The translations under genes and the position numbers were made by a program. Positions 15,812 through 26,463 of a stretch of DNA of 44,085 bases are shown piece after piece. Below the pieces are notes generated by a model. It was not told where the DNA came from. It searched no databases and saw only the letters and a program-made list of their open reading frames with translations. Position 1 is the first letter of the stretch. The number at the start of each line of letters is the position of its first letter. This DNA comes from Comamonas sp. lk (GTDB lineage: Bacteria; Pseudomonadota; Gammaproteobacteria; Burkholderiales; Burkholderiaceae_C), in the NCBI GenBank assembly GCA_943324505.2, contig CALPLW020000002.1:1-44085 (forward strand), read 5' to 3'.

Positions 15812-17134
15812 ATGGAATTGGTAGCTAATCCCCTATATTTATCAACGGCTAGCGCCACTTTTGAGTCTGATTTTCAGGCCCGGCTGCACTGGTCTGATCA
15901 GGCTGACGCCGCCATTGAGCAGCGGGTAGCGGAGATCCTGGCCGACGTTCAGCTGCGTGGCGACGCCGCAGTGCTTGAATACACCCGCCGCTATGACGCT
16001 CTGGACGTGCCCAGCGTGGCGACGCTGGCGCTGTCCCCGGCCGAACTGCGCCAGGCCTTCGACGCCATCCCCAACGCCCAGCGCCAGGCGCTGCAAGCCG
16101 CCGCCCAGCGCGTGCGCAGCTACCACGAGGCGCAAAAGCAGGCCACGGGCCAGAGCTGGCAGTACCGCGATGCCGACGGCACCTTGCTGGGCCAAAAGGT
16201 GACGCCGCTGGACCGGGTCGGCATCTACGTGCCCGGCGGCAAGGCCGCCTACCCCTCGTCGGTGCTGATGAATGCCATTCCGGCCCAGGTGGCCGGCGTG
16301 GCCGAGATCATCATGGTGGTGCCGACTCCGAAAGGCGAAAAGAACCCGCTGGTGCTGGCGGCCGCCCATCTGGCTGGCGTCACCCAGGTGTTCACCATCG
16401 GCGGGGCCCAGGCCGTGGCCGCGCTGGCCTACGGTACCGCCACCATCCCCAAGGTCGACAAGATCACCGGCCCGGGCAATGCCTACGTGGCTGCCGCCAA
16501 GCGTCGCGTGTTCGGCACCGTCGGCATCGACATGATCGCCGGACCGAGTGAAATCCTGGTGCTGGCCGACGGCAGCACGCCGCCCGACTGGGTCGCCATG
16601 GACCTGTTCTCCCAGGCCGAGCACGACGAACTGGCGCAAAGCATCCTGCTCTCTCCAGATGCCGCCTACATTGCCGCAGTGCAGGCCAGCATCAGCCGGC
16701 TGCTGCTCGAGATGCCGCGTGCGGCCATCATCGCCCGTTCGCTCAACGACCGCGGCGCCCTGATCCACACCCGCAGCATGGAAGAAGCCTGCACTTTAAG
16801 CAACCGCATCGCGCCCGAGCACCTGGAGGTCAGCAGCCGCGAGCCGGCGCGATGGGAGCCGCTGCTCAAACACGCCGGCGCCATCTTCCTGGGCGCCTAC
16901 ACCAGTGAAAGCCTGGGCGACTACTGCGCTGGTCCCAACCACGTGTTGCCCACCAGCGGCACCGCGCGCTTCAGCTCGCCGCTGGGCGTTTATGACTTTC
17001 AAAAGCGCAGCAGCCTGATCGAGGTCACCCAGGCCGGCGCCCAGGTGCTCGGCCCCATCGCAGCCGAGCTGGCTTACGGCGAGGGCTTGCAGGCCCACGC
17101 CCGGGCGGCCGAGATGCGGCTCCTCAACTCTTGA
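15812..17134 (+). CDS. hisD: Histidinol dehydrogenase
   Basis: [39 protein letters not shown] and [29 protein letters not shown]. In-frame ATG at 15812; the longer ORF start at 15770 overlaps hisG. Confidence 0.97.
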   Translation: MELVANPLYLSTASATFESDFQARLHWSDQADAAIEQRVAEILADVQLRGDAAVLEYTRRYDALDVPSVATLALSPAELRQAFDAIPNAQRQALQAAAQRVRSYHEAQKQATGQSWQYRDADGTLLGQKVTPLDRVGIYVPGGKAAYPSSVLMNAIPAQVAGVAEIIMVVPTPKGEKNPLVLAAAHLAGVTQVFTIGGAQAVAALAYGTATIPKVDKITGPGNAYVAAAKRRVFGTVGIDMIAGPSEILVLADGSTPPDWVAMDLFSQAEHDELAQSILLSPDAAYIAAVQASISRLLLEMPRAAIIARSLNDRGALIHTRSMEEACTLSNRIAPEHLEVSSREPARWEPLLKHAGAIFLGAYTSESLGDYCAGPNHVLPTSGTARFSSPLGVYDFQKRSSLIEVTQAGAQVLGPIAAELAYGEGLQAHARAAEMRLLNS

Positions 17135-18980
17135 GGGTGAACACCTCTATCGTGGTCTCTGTGCCTCGCAGAGAAACCAGCCCCAGCGACTCCGTTTGGT
17201 GCTGTACCAGCCGGCTGTTGCTAACCGGCCCAATCAACAGCCCCGACGGGAAATCCTTGGCGGCCGCTTCCAGCCTTGAGGCGAAATTGATGCAGTCCCC
17301 CACGGCCGTGTAGGTGCTGCGAAAGGCTGTACCCAAATCGCCCACCAGCGCCTGCCCACTTTCAATGCCAATCCGTACCCGTACCGGCGGCAGGCCCATC
17401 AGCGCCCGGCCCTGATTGAAACCGACCACCTCCTTCATCACATCCAGTGCCGCGCTGACGGCGCGGTCCGCCTGATCTGGGCAGGCCAGTGGCGCACCCC
17501 AGAAAGCCACCAGGCCGTCGCCACTGTACTTGTCAAGCGTGCCGCGCCACGCCAAAACCGGCCGAGTCAGGCAACCCAAAAAATCTTTGGTCAGGTTTGC
17601 CGCTTCATCCAGTGACAAGGAAGACGTCGTGCGCGTGTAGCCTTCCATGTCAGCAATCAGCACAGTGACCTCGCGCAGCGTCGGTTTCAGGCTGTGCGAC
17701 ATCTCCAGGCGCACAATTTCATCCAGAACTGGTTGTGCCACATAGTGTGAAAATGTGGCCATCAGCCTGCTGGATTGGCGTTGTGTTTGCCACCACTCAT
17801 AGGGAACGGCCCCAACCAGCAGGCAAGCGTAAGCCCAAAGCGGCGCCGTCACCGACCATTCCGCCTGCCGTGCCACCCCGGCAAATGCCAAGACCAGCCA
17901 ACCCATGGCCAAACCCAGGAGCAAGGCCACACTGCCCCAGGCGGACAGGCCGGCAATACCAACGAGCGCCAGGGCGATACTCAATGTGCTCCAGACGACC
18001 AGAGCCACACGGCCAGACCAGGGCGCTTGTAGCTTTCCCTCGGCCAGGTCCAGCAACCCCGACACACTGGCCGCGTGAACCATGACGCCGGCGCTCAATG
18101 GCGATAAGGGCGTGCTCACTCGGTCGCCCAGGCCCAGGGCCGAAGACCCCAGCAGCACATGTCGCCCGGCCAGCAGCGACCGAGGGGCCCGCTCCCTGAG
18201 CACATCAGCGGCAGAAATCACGGTGTAGGAGGCCGGCGTAAACCGGTAAGGCACCCGCCACTCGCCTTGCCCGTTGGCCGGTGGCGTGAGCTGGTTCGGA
18301 CGTCTTGTGCCATCTGCCGCAGGCAAGCCGTCTGAGCATGCCAGCAGGGCGGCGGCAAAGCTGGGGTAGATCCGGTCGCCGAACCGCGTGTGAGTCGGGG
18401 TGTGGCGCAACACACCATCGGCGTCCGGCCGGTAGCCGATATTGCCGACGCAACGCGCATTGGACAGCCCCGAATGGTTGGCGATGTGACCATAGGCTTG
18501 CACACTTGGCACGTTCGCCATGCCCGGTACCACGGCGCTACCTCCGGTCGCTTGCCCCTGCAGGACGGCACGGTCTCGTTCTGTGAAATCAAAAATCTGC
18601 GCCAATGCCAGCGGCGCATGCGTTGCCAAGGCCAGCAACCTGGCCTCACCCAGTGCATCGGCTGGTTCGGGCAAGACGATGTCAAAGCCCACACTGCGCA
18701 CGCCGTAAACCGCAATCAAAATTTCTGCCAGGTCAGCCAAGCGTGCCCTCGGCCAGGGCCAGGGCCCCTCAAGCTGCAAAGCCTCCTCATTGATGTCGAC
18801 GACCGTCAAGCGATTTTCCGGACGGGAATCGGCCAATTGGACTAAAAACTGGTCGCGCAAGCCCTCATCCAGCCGTGTGACAAACTCCGACCGCTGCCAT
18901 TCCGCAGCCAGGGCCAGCATCAAAGCCAAAAATCCAAAGCCCAAACGGGCCAGCCAATTTAGCTTGGAGCGGCGAAGCAT
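17124..18980 (-). CDS. CHASE2-domain class III adenylate/guanylate cyclase (predicted adenylate cyclase)
   Basis: N-terminal TM plus CHASE2-like periplasmic domain ([25 protein letters not shown]...[35 protein letters not shown]), three TM stretches, then cyclase catalytic domain ([57 protein letters not shown]). Start chosen at MLRRSKLN. Confidence 0.88.
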   Translation of the reverse strand: MLRRSKLNWLARLGFGFLALMLALAAEWQRSEFVTRLDEGLRDQFLVQLADSRPENRLTVVDINEEALQLEGPWPWPRARLADLAEILIAVYGVRSVGFDIVLPEPADALGEARLLALATHAPLALAQIFDFTERDRAVLQGQATGGSAVVPGMANVPSVQAYGHIANHSGLSNARCVGNIGYRPDADGVLRHTPTHTRFGDRIYPSFAAALLACSDGLPAADGTRRPNQLTPPANGQGEWRVPYRFTPASYTVISAADVLRERAPRSLLAGRHVLLGSSALGLGDRVSTPLSPLSAGVMVHAASVSGLLDLAEGKLQAPWSGRVALVVWSTLSIALALVGIAGLSAWGSVALLLGLAMGWLVLAFAGVARQAEWSVTAPLWAYACLLVGAVPYEWWQTQRQSSRLMATFSHYVAQPVLDEIVRLEMSHSLKPTLREVTVLIADMEGYTRTTSSLSLDEAANLTKDFLGCLTRPVLAWRGTLDKYSGDGLVAFWGAPLACPDQADRAVSAALDVMKEVVGFNQGRALMGLPPVRVRIGIESGQALVGDLGTAFRSTYTAVGDCINFASRLEAAAKDFPSGLLIGPVSNSRLVQHQTESLGLVSLRGTETTIEVFTLKS

Positions 18981-18993
18981 CACGGGCGCCGCG

Positions 18994-20154
18994 CTAGAGC
19001 ACCTTGGGCGCCACGATGCCATGACCGTCGGCCTTCGCGAGCAACAGCTCTTCATAGAGGCGCTGGTAGGCCTGGCCAACGACCCTGGGTGTGAAATGCC
19101 GCTGCCATCGGGCCCGTGCGCCCTGTCCCAGGCGAAGGTGCAGGTCATCGTCAGCTGCCAGTCGGTCGATGGCCGCAGACAATGCAAGCGGATCGTCGGG
19201 CGGTACCACCAAGCCACTTTCAAGGTGGATGTTGATGGCGGTTGTTCCAGTGCCGATCTCGCAGCAAATCAGCGGCTTGCAAGCACGAGCACCCTCCAGC
19301 AGCGTCATGCCGAAGGCTTCAGATCGCAGGTGCGACGGGAACACCACCGCACGGCAAAGTTCAAATAAGGCGTTCTTGTCGGCGTCTGGCAGTGCCCCGA
19401 CGAAGTGAACATTGCTCAAACCTAGCTGCTGCGCTGCCAAGCGCAGTCTGACCCCTTCCGGACCTTCACCCAGGATGACAATGTTCGCCTGAGTATGTCG
19501 CGCGGCTTCCAGCAAAATGTGCAGTCCTTTGTAGTACCGCAGTACACCGACAAACAGAAAAAATTTGTTGCCTAAGCGCGACGCCCAGCGCAGGATCAGG
19601 TCCGGGTCATTGGCAGGCGCATCGTCCATGCAATGCGGGATTACGGCCAATTTATCCTGATAATCGGGCAAGATATCGCTGCTACGGGCGTAATTGGCAG
19701 ATGACGCCACGATTTTGTCGGCACGCGCAAGCATGTTTCGCCGCAGCGGCGCATACAGCTTGCCCAGTGCCTCTTGTCGAACGATGTCCGACACATAAGT
19801 CACCACCACCGCCTGCCCGCGCCTGCGGATGAAGGGCAACATCAGGTCCGCAAAGGGCCATGGAAAATGAAGCTGCAGGATGTCGCAACCATCCGCCGCT
19901 TCCCGACAACGTAAAAAAGAGTCCCAGCCGCCAATGTCACACGAGGCAATTTCAAGCCAGGACCGCGACCGCACCAGCCGGCCTTCGGGCAGGTCTAAGG
20001 TCTGCGGAGTCGGCTTGCGGGCCAGTGCAAAAATCGTGTTCTCAATGCCCAAGGCGTTTGTGGCCAGCGACAGCTGTCGGATAGCCTCCTGCCCGCCGCC
20101 CTGGGTCTCAGGAAAGTAAGTGCGGTAAATATGGAGAACACGCAGCTTAGCCAA
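18994..20154 (-). CDS. Glycosyltransferase family 4
   Basis: [25 protein letters not shown]...[23 protein letters not shown]...[28 protein letters not shown]. Probable TTG start at 20154 overlapping the preceding stop. Confidence 0.85.
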   Translation of the reverse strand: MAKLRVLHIYRTYFPETQGGGQEAIRQLSLATNALGIENTIFALARKPTPQTLDLPEGRLVRSRSWLEIASCDIGGWDSFLRCREAADGCDILQLHFPWPFADLMLPFIRRRGQAVVVTYVSDIVRQEALGKLYAPLRRNMLARADKIVASSANYARSSDILPDYQDKLAVIPHCMDDAPANDPDLILRWASRLGNKFFLFVGVLRYYKGLHILLEAARHTQANIVILGEGPEGVRLRLAAQQLGLSNVHFVGALPDADKNALFELCRAVVFPSHLRSEAFGMTLLEGARACKPLICCEIGTGTTAINIHLESGLVVPPDDPLALSAAIDRLAADDDLHLRLGQGARARWQRHFTPRVVGQAYQRLYEELLLAKADGHGIVAPKVL

Positions 20155-21313
20155 CGCGTACTCCTCTGCCGGCAAGAGCTGCCTCGTACACCGCCAAGGT
20201 CTCATCGGCGCAACGCGCCCAACTGAAGGTTTGTGCCCGAGCCAAACCAAGCCCGCCCAATGTCGCCGCAGCGACGCGGTCTTCCAGCATTTGTTGTAGC
20301 CGATTTGTCAGGCCCTGGACATCGTCTGGGTCCAACATGACCCCCGCATCGCCCACCACTTCAGGCAAAGACGTTGTGTTGGACGTGATCACCGGCACAC
20401 CCGACGCCATGGCCTCCAAAACCGGCAGACCGAACCCCTCGTACCGGGATGGGTAACTGAAAACCGCTGCCCCGGCAAACAAGGGCGGTATCAAGGCATC
20501 GGGCACGTAGCCCAGGAACCGGATCTCGCGTCTCTTCACCATGTCCTCTGCCGACCTCAGCAGCTGGCCTGTCAGCCAACCACTCATCCCTGCTACGACC
20601 AGCGGGTAGCGCTCGCGCAGTCTGGCAGGCAAACCCGCGTAAGCCGCAAACAGGGTGCCCAGATTCTTGCGCGGCTCCAAAGTGCCCACACTCAGGATGT
20701 ACTGCGCTGGCGTCAACCCGAGTCCCGCCAGCGCAGGGGCCAGCGTGGCAGGGTCACGTGGCCGAAAACGTGCATCGGCTGCCAGATAGGTGGTTGTGAT
20801 GCGCCCGGGTTCGATGCCGAACCAACGCTGTAAGGCATAGCCTGCCGAATTAGAAATCACAATGATCTGGTCCGCTCTTTGCAAAGACTCAGGAAAATGC
20901 TTTTCCATCAGCCGAACTCGCTCTTGCGGATGCGTTTCCGGATGATCGAAGCAGGACATGTCGCAGACCGTCAGGACCAGCGGGCCAGCGTAGGGCAGGG
21001 CGATGTAGTTGGGCTCGTGGTACAGGGCATTTTTCCCCTGCCAGCGGCTGTGGCGCGCAAACATCAATTTCTCGGCCACCCGGCGCAGGGTGCGTGGTCT
21101 GGGCAGCACACGCTGAAGCCAGTTATAGCCTCGTTGGCGGGCGGCGCTGACCCCCTCCGGCGGCAGAGTCACCATGTCCAGGCACCGCACCCCCGTATAA
21201 AGTCGAAGTTCTGTCTTCCCGGTTTGCTGCATCGCCGTGAACAGGTGCCGGATGTACTGCCCGATACCGGTTAACGGAGAAAGCAGGGGCGTGGCATTGA
21301 CAAGCACTTTCAT
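20147..21313 (-). CDS. Glycosyltransferase family 4 (mannosyltransferase-like)
   Basis: [25 protein letters not shown]...[21 protein letters not shown]...[40 protein letters not shown]. Confidence 0.92.
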   Translation of the reverse strand: MKVLVNATPLLSPLTGIGQYIRHLFTAMQQTGKTELRLYTGVRCLDMVTLPPEGVSAARQRGYNWLQRVLPRPRTLRRVAEKLMFARHSRWQGKNALYHEPNYIALPYAGPLVLTVCDMSCFDHPETHPQERVRLMEKHFPESLQRADQIIVISNSAGYALQRWFGIEPGRITTTYLAADARFRPRDPATLAPALAGLGLTPAQYILSVGTLEPRKNLGTLFAAYAGLPARLRERYPLVVAGMSGWLTGQLLRSAEDMVKRREIRFLGYVPDALIPPLFAGAAVFSYPSRYEGFGLPVLEAMASGVPVITSNTTSLPEVVGDAGVMLDPDDVQGLTNRLQQMLEDRVAAATLGGLGLARAQTFSWARCADETLAVYEAALAGRGVRVG

Positions 21314-21627
21314 GGTCTGGAGATCAACGCGATCAAGGGAAGGCCCAGCACCAACCCAAACAAGCTGCCAATCAAATTACCTGTCATATCATAAAAACAG
21401 AACCCGCTACCGAAGCGAAAATCCCAGCATTCCTTGAGCAGCCCGATCACAAACACAGCCAAAAACGCCAGAGGTGCAGGCCATACCGTCAAAGCAGCAA
21501 GGGTCAGGAAAAAGCTCCAGACCATGTGCTTAACCTTGTCCTCCTCACGCAACTTCAGTGCCAACAATCGGGAAAAACGGCAGGTGGCACCGTACAAAGA
21601 GGTGATCTTAACTTTCATTGAACTCAT
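21310..21627 (-). CDS. Small membrane protein (YfiM/VanZ-like, tentative)
   Basis: 105 aa; EEDKVKHMVWSFFLTLAALTVWPAPLAFLAVFVIGLLKECWD...YDMTGNLIGSLFGL; ATGA overlaps with neighbours on both sides. Confidence 0.6.
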   Translation of the reverse strand: MSSMKVKITSLYGATCRFSRLLALKLREEDKVKHMVWSFFLTLAALTVWPAPLAFLAVFVIGLLKECWDFRFGSGFCFYDMTGNLIGSLFGLVLGLPLIALISRP

Positions 21628-22346
21628 TCCAGCAGTTCATCCCCGGAACTGACGGCCCGCCGCAACGCATCAGGCTGACGAATGATCAGCCGTCGCATGT
21701 CCTTCTCCACCACGCCATGCTGGATCAACACATGAATGGCGCGCGACACCGACTCGCGGCTTGTGTTCACTGTAATGGCAATCTCCTGCTGCGTTGGCAT
21801 GTTGTCGATCACGACCAATCCGCCCGGGGCCACCTTGGCAAACTGGTTCAACAGCGCAAAAACGCGCTGGAAGGCGTTGGGGATGCCCAGAATGGTGCGG
21901 TAATTCGCCGCCATCCGAATGCTCGAAGCCATACGCTTGAGCAACCGCTCAGCGACCAGCGGGCAATGGTAGATCAGGCGCAGGGCCTGATTGCGCGGCA
22001 GTGTAGCCACCAGAGAAACGGCGCAAGCGACCACAGATGCTGAGCGCGGCAAGCCATCAATAATGGCCAACTCCCCAAAGTAATCCCCAGGCCCAAGAAA
22101 ATTCAGCCCGATTTCCCGCCCATCCTCGGTCAGGTCCACCACCTGCAATCTGCCCGACAGGACAAAAAGCAAATGTTCCCCTGCACCACCCTTGTGAAGC
22201 ACGTGAGCACCCTTGTCAAACTTGCCGACTTGAAGCGACGCTGCCACCATGTTCAGCGTTTCCTGGTCCACCCCGTTCAACAAGGGTATCCGGTCCACAT
22301 GGACCGTGAGGCCTGGCCGCGGAGGGCCTGCTGCAGCCACCGTCAT
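21624..22346 (-). CDS. Crp/Fnr family transcriptional regulator
   Basis: Cyclic-nucleotide-binding fold with GPGDYFGELAIIDGLPRSASVVAC (GEL...RSA pocket) and HTH TQQEIAITVNTSRESVSRAIHVL, equivalent to Crp SRETVGRIL. ATGA overlap with the gmd-like gene. Confidence 0.9.
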   Translation of the reverse strand: MTVAAAGPPRPGLTVHVDRIPLLNGVDQETLNMVAASLQVGKFDKGAHVLHKGGAGEHLLFVLSGRLQVVDLTEDGREIGLNFLGPGDYFGELAIIDGLPRSASVVACAVSLVATLPRNQALRLIYHCPLVAERLLKRMASSIRMAANYRTILGIPNAFQRVFALLNQFAKVAPGGLVVIDNMPTQQEIAITVNTSRESVSRAIHVLIQHGVVEKDMRRLIIRQPDALRRAVSSGDELLE

Positions 22347-23434
22347 CCGCCGCTCTTCACCCGAGCTATATCGGCAGACACCATCAATTTGCAAAGTTCT
22401 TCCAAAGATGTCGAGACTTGCCATCCCAAAGCCAAGCGGGCCTTGGAGGGGTCGCCGATAGACGGCCCGGTCTCAATGGGCCGGTAAAAATCCGGGTTTA
22501 CCCTGACCACGACCTGGCCTAGCTTCAAACACGGTACCTGATCTGCAACACCGTCCACTATGTCGGTTACCACTGCAACCTCATGCTCGGCCTGACCCTG
22601 AAAAGCCAAGCCTATCCCTGCCCCTGCAAACGCCAGCCGGACAAAGTCTCGGACTGAGGCCGAACGCTGGGTCGCCAGCACAAAGTCATCGGGCTGGTCT
22701 GCCTGCAAAATCCGCCAAATACCCTCCACATAGTCTCCAGCGTAGCCCCAGTCCCGCCTGGCGGCCAAGTTGCCCAGTTCCAGCACCGAGGCCTCGCCCA
22801 GCGCGATGCGCGCTGCTGAGCTTGTGATCTTGCGTGTCACAAAGCGAGGATCGCGCAGGGGGCTTTCATGGTTAAACAAAATCCCTACGGACCCAAAGAC
22901 ATTAAAGCTCTCGCGGTAATTGACCGTGGCCCAGTAAGTACTTAGCTTGGCCAGGGCGTAAGGGTTGCGTGGGTGGAACGCGGTCAGTTCGGTACACAGC
23001 GCCGAATGCTTGGTCGAGAAAATCTCCGACGTGCCGGCCTCAAAAAACCGCGTTGTCGGCGTGACCTTCCGAATGGCCTCAAGCAGATTCAAGGTGCCTT
23101 GCTGAATGCCGTTCACCGTGGCATGCGGTTCTTCAAAACTCCTGGCTACCGAACTTTGGGCAGCAAGATGGTAGACCTCCTGTGGCTGCAATCGGTCCAT
23201 CAGGGCCAGACTGTCCACCAGGCTGCACAGGTCATGCTGTAGCACATGCAAGTGCGGGTGATTCCGCACGCCCAAGCTGTCAAGCCGCCACAAATCGGTG
23301 CTGCCTCCCGGCCGGACGGTACCGTGCACTTGGTAGCCCTTGTCCAGCAGCATGCGCGTTAGGTAGGCGCCATCCTGCCCAGCCACGCCAGTGATCACTG
23401 CGGTTTTCATAGTCAGGTTGCTGCTATCGTCCAT
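22343..23434 (-). CDS. gmd: GDP-mannose 4,6-dehydratase-like extended SDR
   Basis: MKTAVITGVAGQDGAYLTRMLLDKGYQVHGTVR...EVYHLAAQSSVARSFEEPHATVNGIQQGTLNLLEAIR...FFEAGTSEIF...RNPYALAKLSTYWATVNYRES. An alternative start lies at 23410. Confidence 0.88.
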   Translation of the reverse strand: MDDSSNLTMKTAVITGVAGQDGAYLTRMLLDKGYQVHGTVRPGGSTDLWRLDSLGVRNHPHLHVLQHDLCSLVDSLALMDRLQPQEVYHLAAQSSVARSFEEPHATVNGIQQGTLNLLEAIRKVTPTTRFFEAGTSEIFSTKHSALCTELTAFHPRNPYALAKLSTYWATVNYRESFNVFGSVGILFNHESPLRDPRFVTRKITSSAARIALGEASVLELGNLAARRDWGYAGDYVEGIWRILQADQPDDFVLATQRSASVRDFVRLAFAGAGIGLAFQGQAEHEVAVVTDIVDGVADQVPCLKLGQVVVRVNPDFYRPIETGPSIGDPSKARLALGWQVSTSLEELCKLMVSADIARVKSGG

Positions 23435-23439
23435 TTAAG

Positions 23440-26400
23440 TCAATTCAATTCAATTCTCGTCAGCAGCAGCTCAGTGCTTTGCCGCCAGGTCAGCCAGGGC
23501 ATCTCAGCAGATGTCGGCGCTTGCCCTGATTCTGACAGCCTCAGCCAGGCCACCACGGCATCTGCCATATCTTCGGGCGCCAGACCGTCAAAGAAATGCG
23601 CATGGCCACCTGCGACCTCCCGAAAAATGGGAATATCCCGTGCCAGGATTGGCATCCTTTTTTGGGCGGCCTCAATCAAGGGCAATCCGAACCCTTCGCC
23701 TTCCGAGGCAGCAATCAGGCACGTGCTGGCAGCATAAGCCTGCTCAAGGTACTCGTCACTGGCATCCTCCAGCCATAGCAGGCGTTTGCCCAGCTCGGCA
23801 TGGCTGCGCAGGCATGCCATCGTCTGCGGTATGCTGCGTCGCGCCTCGTCAGGCACACCGCGCCAACCTTCCCGGCCGACCACCACCAGATTGATATCCT
23901 GCCCCGCCTGCCAAAGCCGGGTGAACGCCTCGATGGTCTGCAAATGCCCTTTGCGTGGCTCAATGGTGCCGACCATCAGGAAACTGGGCCTCGCTTTGAT
24001 TCGCGCCAGCACGCTCCCGGCATTTTTCGGCAGCCCTTTGGACGGAACCGAGTTTTCAATGTCTGCGCCCAGATGAAACCAGTCAATGCGGATCGGTCGC
24101 GTGCGGTTCAAGTCCTCGCTCAATACCCATGCCGTCAAATCATCAGCGACGGACCTTGAGATACAAACCACACCATCAGCCACTCGAACCACCGACCTGA
24201 TCCAGTCCAAAAATCCAAATTGATCCGGAGGGAAAAACTCGGGGCGCTGTATTGGTAATAAATCATAAACACAAAAATAAAGGCCGATACCGTCCCGCTT
24301 CAAAGCCGAGAAAACCCCTGCCTTTTCTGCTTCGACGACGTAGGCAGACGTAAAGTCTGCCACCAGCACCACGTCCCCCGCCCAACGATCAACCGGCTCG
24401 TCTGGCAGCAACTCAGGTGACAGGCCCATCGCCCGTGCCGTCCATGCCCGCGCGTAGCGGTAGTGCCAGGCGCCACCCTGCTCCGTCAGGTAGACAGGCT
24501 CCACACGAAAACCCTCCGGCGGTTGGTTGATCAGCTCCTTCACCAGAGCCCGCACAACGCGCTGTATGCCTGTCTGCAAGTCCTGACGAGCCGTGGCCGA
24601 TACGTCCACCAACAACTGCCGGTGCGCCCTCGTACAAGACCGCGTCTGGACAATCGCCCTGGCCAGGCTTCGGCATTCCGAATCAGACGGTGCCGGGCCC
24701 TCAAGGCTCGCCAAGGCCCGCACCAGCCCCCCTTCACTGTCCCCCGCCGACTCGTAAGCCTGCTCAATGGCTGCCACGTACTGCTTGGCGCAGGTCTCAG
24801 GGGAATGGGCTGAACCAACGACCTCGCGCGCCCGTTCACCCAATGCGCGCCGCTGCTCCGGGGTCAGCCACAGTGCCATCATGGCGTCCGCCAGTGCCTG
24901 GTTGTCAAAAACCTCGGGCAACATCCATACTGCCTCCGCTGGCAACTCAGCAAAGGCGCCGTGTGCGTTCACCAGCGTGGGCAAGCCGTGATTCATGCAA
25001 TCCAGCACAGCGGCAGACGTTTCTCCGCGGGAGTTGGCCCTCAATTGCACCGCCAGATCTGCTCCCGCCAGGTAGCTGTGAAACACGTCGGCATCAGCCC
25101 AGCCGGTGATGCTGATGCGGGCACCCAGCCCGCTCGACAATATCTTGGCCTCGATTGCGGCGCCGTAATCGCCGGCATCCGCCTCACCCACAAAAACCAG
25201 GCGGCACCGTTCATCCTGCGACAGTGGTGAAAGCAACCAAGCCTCAAGCAGGCGCTCGTTGAGCTTGGTTGCGCCCATCAGCCCAAAGCTGCACACAACA
25301 AAGTCATCGGGCGCCAAAGCCAGCTGCTGCCTTGCCTGTTGCCTATTGCCGTTCTGCGGCACTGCGCGCGGCAGCGCAACCACCTGCCAGCGTCGGGCAA
25401 GCGCGCGGCTGTACCACGTTTCAGCCAATTGCCGCGCATGTTCCGAATGAACAATCACCCCCAATGCCTTCTGCACAACGCCCAAATTGGCGGGGTATTG
25501 GGCAACCAGGGGCACCACATTTTTTTCAGTGGCCCAAGTACGTAGAGCCCCATAGCCATGCGACTCGTACAGGGCGTGGAACAAGCCATCTGGCACCACG
25601 CCATGTACCGCAAGGTAATTGTAGATATCGCCCAAAAAGAAATCATGCAGGACCACCACGCCAGGCACCCGCGCCAGCAGCTCAAACATATGCTTGTGGT
25701 AGCTGGAGTTGCCAAAGTGGTACATCACCCTGTCATAGCGCTGGGCATGGTCAAGCAGCCATTGCACATCACGCACGCCACAGTGGGCGCTCACCCAAGG
25801 CGCAACAAGCTGCGCCTGATCGATGATCACGTCAACATCGTAAAACTGTGCCAACGCCGGCAACACCTGTGCGCTGTAATCAGCGATGCCGGTGCGCTCC
25901 GGCGGTAATGGCGAAACAAATGCCAGCTTCATGCGCGAACCCAACCGCCGCGTTGGCAGCAAAGGGCCGGCTGCCGACCACGCCTCGCAACGCCGCAGCT
26001 GTTGCATCGCCAGCGCTTCAATGTCATCGTCCGCAGCCAAGGGGACGGTCCATGTGGTCGGTGCCCCAACGTTGGGTTGGTCATCGGCTGGTGCATCAGC
26101 CGTCACGGCCACGGTGCCAGCCACCGGTATCAGCACCAGCCCGACAGCCAGGTCGGCCAGCAAGCCCCGTTTGAACAAGGCTGCGGCGGAACTTGCCCAG
26201 TGATCATGCCGTTGATCACCGCGCCCGCTGCTCGCCGTCCGCGCCGGCCAATGCCAGCTGCGCACCCCCCAAGCGGGCAGGGTGCCCGCCATCATGGACC
26301 GCAAGGCCGGCACCGAGGCCGGGTCTTCATCACTGAGGACCACAAAAAACGTGTGCTCTGTGCCGGCACCCACCATGGCCTTAGCCAAGCGCACACAGGG

Positions 26401-26463
26401 GTTCATCCCAGCCGTCTGGATGCCGGCTAAACCGGCCCTGCTCAGGTCAATCGCTATGCGCAT
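23440..26463 (-). CDS. Large multi-domain glycosyltransferase (two GT4 modules plus a degenerate N-terminal segment)
   Basis: 1007 aa. Module 2 starts MKLAFVSPLPPERTGIADYSAQVLPAL; module 3 starts RQLLVDVSATARQDLQTGIQRVVRALVKEL and ends FLMVGTIEPRKGHLQTIEAF...ASEGEGFGLPLIEAAQKRMPILARDIPIFREVAG. Confidence 0.88.
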   Translation of the reverse strand: MRIAIDLSRAGLAGIQTAGMNPCVRLAKAMVGAGTEHTFFVVLSDEDPASVPALRSMMAGTLPAWGVRSWHWPARTASSGRGDQRHDHWASSAAALFKRGLLADLAVGLVLIPVAGTVAVTADAPADDQPNVGAPTTWTVPLAADDDIEALAMQQLRRCEAWSAAGPLLPTRRLGSRMKLAFVSPLPPERTGIADYSAQVLPALAQFYDVDVIIDQAQLVAPWVSAHCGVRDVQWLLDHAQRYDRVMYHFGNSSYHKHMFELLARVPGVVVLHDFFLGDIYNYLAVHGVVPDGLFHALYESHGYGALRTWATEKNVVPLVAQYPANLGVVQKALGVIVHSEHARQLAETWYSRALARRWQVVALPRAVPQNGNRQQARQQLALAPDDFVVCSFGLMGATKLNERLLEAWLLSPLSQDERCRLVFVGEADAGDYGAAIEAKILSSGLGARISITGWADADVFHSYLAGADLAVQLRANSRGETSAAVLDCMNHGLPTLVNAHGAFAELPAEAVWMLPEVFDNQALADAMMALWLTPEQRRALGERAREVVGSAHSPETCAKQYVAAIEQAYESAGDSEGGLVRALASLEGPAPSDSECRSLARAIVQTRSCTRAHRQLLVDVSATARQDLQTGIQRVVRALVKELINQPPEGFRVEPVYLTEQGGAWHYRYARAWTARAMGLSPELLPDEPVDRWAGDVVLVADFTSAYVVEAEKAGVFSALKRDGIGLYFCVYDLLPIQRPEFFPPDQFGFLDWIRSVVRVADGVVCISRSVADDLTAWVLSEDLNRTRPIRIDWFHLGADIENSVPSKGLPKNAGSVLARIKARPSFLMVGTIEPRKGHLQTIEAFTRLWQAGQDINLVVVGREGWRGVPDEARRSIPQTMACLRSHAELGKRLLWLEDASDEYLEQAYAASTCLIAASEGEGFGLPLIEAAQKRMPILARDIPIFREVAGGHAHFFDGLAPEDMADAVVAWLRLSESGQAPTSAEMPWLTWRQSTELLLTRIELN

